From an uncultured Synergistia bacterium (GTDB taxonomy: Bacteria > Eremiobacterota > SpSt-956 > JAKJGF01): 14,006 nt of DNA. Location of the stretch: NCBI GenBank assembly GCA_937888925.1, contig CALARM010000155.1, forward strand, positions 1 through 14,006, read 5' to 3'. The number at the start of each line of letters is the position of its first letter. Position 1 is the stretch's first letter. Shown here in pieces: positions 12,941 through 14,006 of this stretch. Below the pieces are notes generated by a model. It saw only the letters and a list, made by a program, of their open reading frames with translations, made no database searches and had not been told where the DNA came from. Both the position numbers and the translations under genes were made by a program.

Positions 12941-14006
12941 TTATAATGATACTGTAAAGATAGTTCCGTCTTTTTCTGTTGATGTAAATTCGACGTATCC
13001 GTTAAGATATCTTTCAAGTAACAGTTTTACTGTATAAGTGCCGAAGCCGCGGCCCTTTTCTCCTTTTGTGGAAAAAGAACGATTAAAGACCTGAAGCTGA
13101 ACGTCTTCTGTCATAAAACCTTTATTGTGAACAATAAATTTTATGCCGTCTGTGTCATTTTTATAGGTAACAGTGACGGTTTCTCCGGCTTTTGAATCTT
13201 CAAGGGCATTTTTTATGAGATTACCCAGTATCCTGGATAGAAGTATTTTATCTGAACATATATAAGAAATATCTCCTTTAAAAGAAGGGACAATGAATTT
13301 ACCTTCACAGACCTTATGATTTTTATAAAGTGTTACAAGAAGGGACAGGAAATCGGGAACATATATTTCTTCAATTTTAACTTCTAACTGTCCCTGTTCT
13401 GCAGACATGAGATCCCTGTGAGTTTCTATTTCCGATATTAATTGTCTGGCAATCCTTAAACCTTCCGTATGGAATTCCTTAAGCCCTGCATGATATATTT
13501 CAGGAGAAAGTTCCATGAAATCCTTTATTGCGCCGGCAAGGTTTAAGACATCATGAAAGAATATCCTTTCTACGGAATGGTGAAATTTCTGTTCCGATAT
13601 ATTACGGATAGCAAAAACAACAAGGCTTTCTTCGTTAAATTCAAAAGGACTGGCAGTAACAAGGAAATTAAAACCCTGAAGCCCTGACAGGGTTCTTACA
13701 GTAAGATTACATTCCTGAATATCTCTGCACTTAAATTTCTGACTGTTAAATATGGCATTAATGGCTCCGCAGTATTTGCAGAATTTTGTAGTGCCACAGC
13801 TTTTACTTTTACAGTGGATACAGCTCATAGCCTCTCCAGGTCTTTTCCCGAGAATTTCAGCTTCACTTTCTATTTTTAAAACTTCGAGAAAATTTTTATT
13901 TGCCGTTACTATCTGTCTGTATCTGTTCAGTATCATTATAATATCGGTAGTACTGTTCAATAAAACAGGAATAAGAGGATGAGATTTTAATTCACTGTTC
14001 AGTTTT
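12941..14006 (-). CDS. PAS histidine kinase with Cys-rich insertion, 5' part cut by window edge
   Basis: The frame is open to the right edge, so the true start is outside; a TTG at 13960 is in frame but upstream codons (ending SHPLIPVLLNSTTD) read naturally as PAS sequence. The visible 354 residues hold a PAS domain, a Cys-rich segment (CIHCKSKSCGTTKFCKYCG, about 13750-13830), the linker to ISEQK, a phospho-acceptor helix FFHDVLN with the His codon at 13553-13555, and a HATPase domain. The latter has the N box NLIKNALEDS (Asn codon at 13208-13210), VHNKG in place of the usual DxGxG-type G1, and GEKGRGFGTY as G2. No TM segment is visible. It should autophosphorylate on His and pass the phosphate to a response regulator not present here. 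The Cys cluster may bind a metal or sense redox state (inference). Confidence 0.88.
   Translation of the reverse strand, partial: KLNSELKSHPLIPVLLNSTTDIIMILNRYRQIVTANKNFLEVLKIESEAEILGKRPGEAMSCIHCKSKSCGTTKFCKYCGAINAIFNSQKFKCRDIQECNLTVRTLSGLQGFNFLVTASPFEFNEESLVVFAIRNISEQKFHHSVERIFFHDVLNLAGAIKDFMELSPEIYHAGLKEFHTEGLRIARQLISEIETHRDLMSAEQGQLEVKIEEIYVPDFLSLLVTLYKNHKVCEGKFIVPSFKGDISYICSDKILLSRILGNLIKNALEDSKAGETVTVTYKNDTDGIKFIVHNKGFMTEDVQLQVFNRSFSTKGEKGRGFGTYTVKLLLERYLNGYVEFTSTEKDGTIFTVSL

Noticed and set aside
13960..13960. TTG at 13960 as the true start of the right-edge kinase
   Set aside because: The frame stays open to the window edge and the upstream residues fit a PAS domain, so the start is more likely outside the window.

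Overview
The window is clearly AT-rich bacterial DNA with Shine-Dalgarno-led genes, standard stop codons and two lipobox signal peptides, so a diderm-like or at least lipoprotein-making bacterium is likely. Two membrane Ser/Thr kinases that join a zinc ribbon to TPR arrays, free TPR proteins, a Uma2 nuclease and small intergenic repeats together suggest a large-genome, signalling-rich lineage, possibly an uncultured candidate phylum. Nothing here (no rRNA or ribosomal protein) fixes the phylum, and I do not claim one.

Layout. Positions 1-4353 are on the minus strand. In transcription order they hold a GH13 alpha-amylase-type glycosidase with an unusual N-terminal extension, a cytoplasmic TPR protein, and a PAS sensor kinase that runs off the left edge. 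The TPR and PAS genes are 2 nt apart. A 516-bp AT-rich divergent promoter region (4354-4869) separates this block from a plus-strand block (4870-11036). That block holds an NHL beta-propeller lipoprotein, a DedA-family membrane protein, a zinc-ribbon/Ser-Thr kinase/TM/TPR receptor, a Uma2-family nuclease, and a second, paralogous kinase whose zinc-ribbon start is cut off by a frameshift. A convergent gap (11037-11334) contains a long hairpin and a 131-bp MITE-like element with terminal inverted repeats and a perfect 6-bp target duplication. Beyond it, on the minus strand, are a TPR lipoprotein with a Gly/Ser-rich beta-repeat C-terminus and a PAS histidine kinase that runs off the right edge.

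How the parts may fit together (inference). The two kinases are cytoplasmic sensors/effectors with the TPR part predicted outside the membrane. The NHL lipoprotein and the TPR lipoprotein would be on the same extracytoplasmic side and could be partners. The two histidine kinases have no response regulator in the window. No defence system, CRISPR array, tRNA or rRNA is visible.

The most notable observations are the frameshift that separates zinc ribbon from kinase in the second paralogue, the MITE inserted exactly at a stop codon, a family of 7-bp repeat units in five intergenic places, and a shared leader sequence upstream of neighbouring plus-strand genes.
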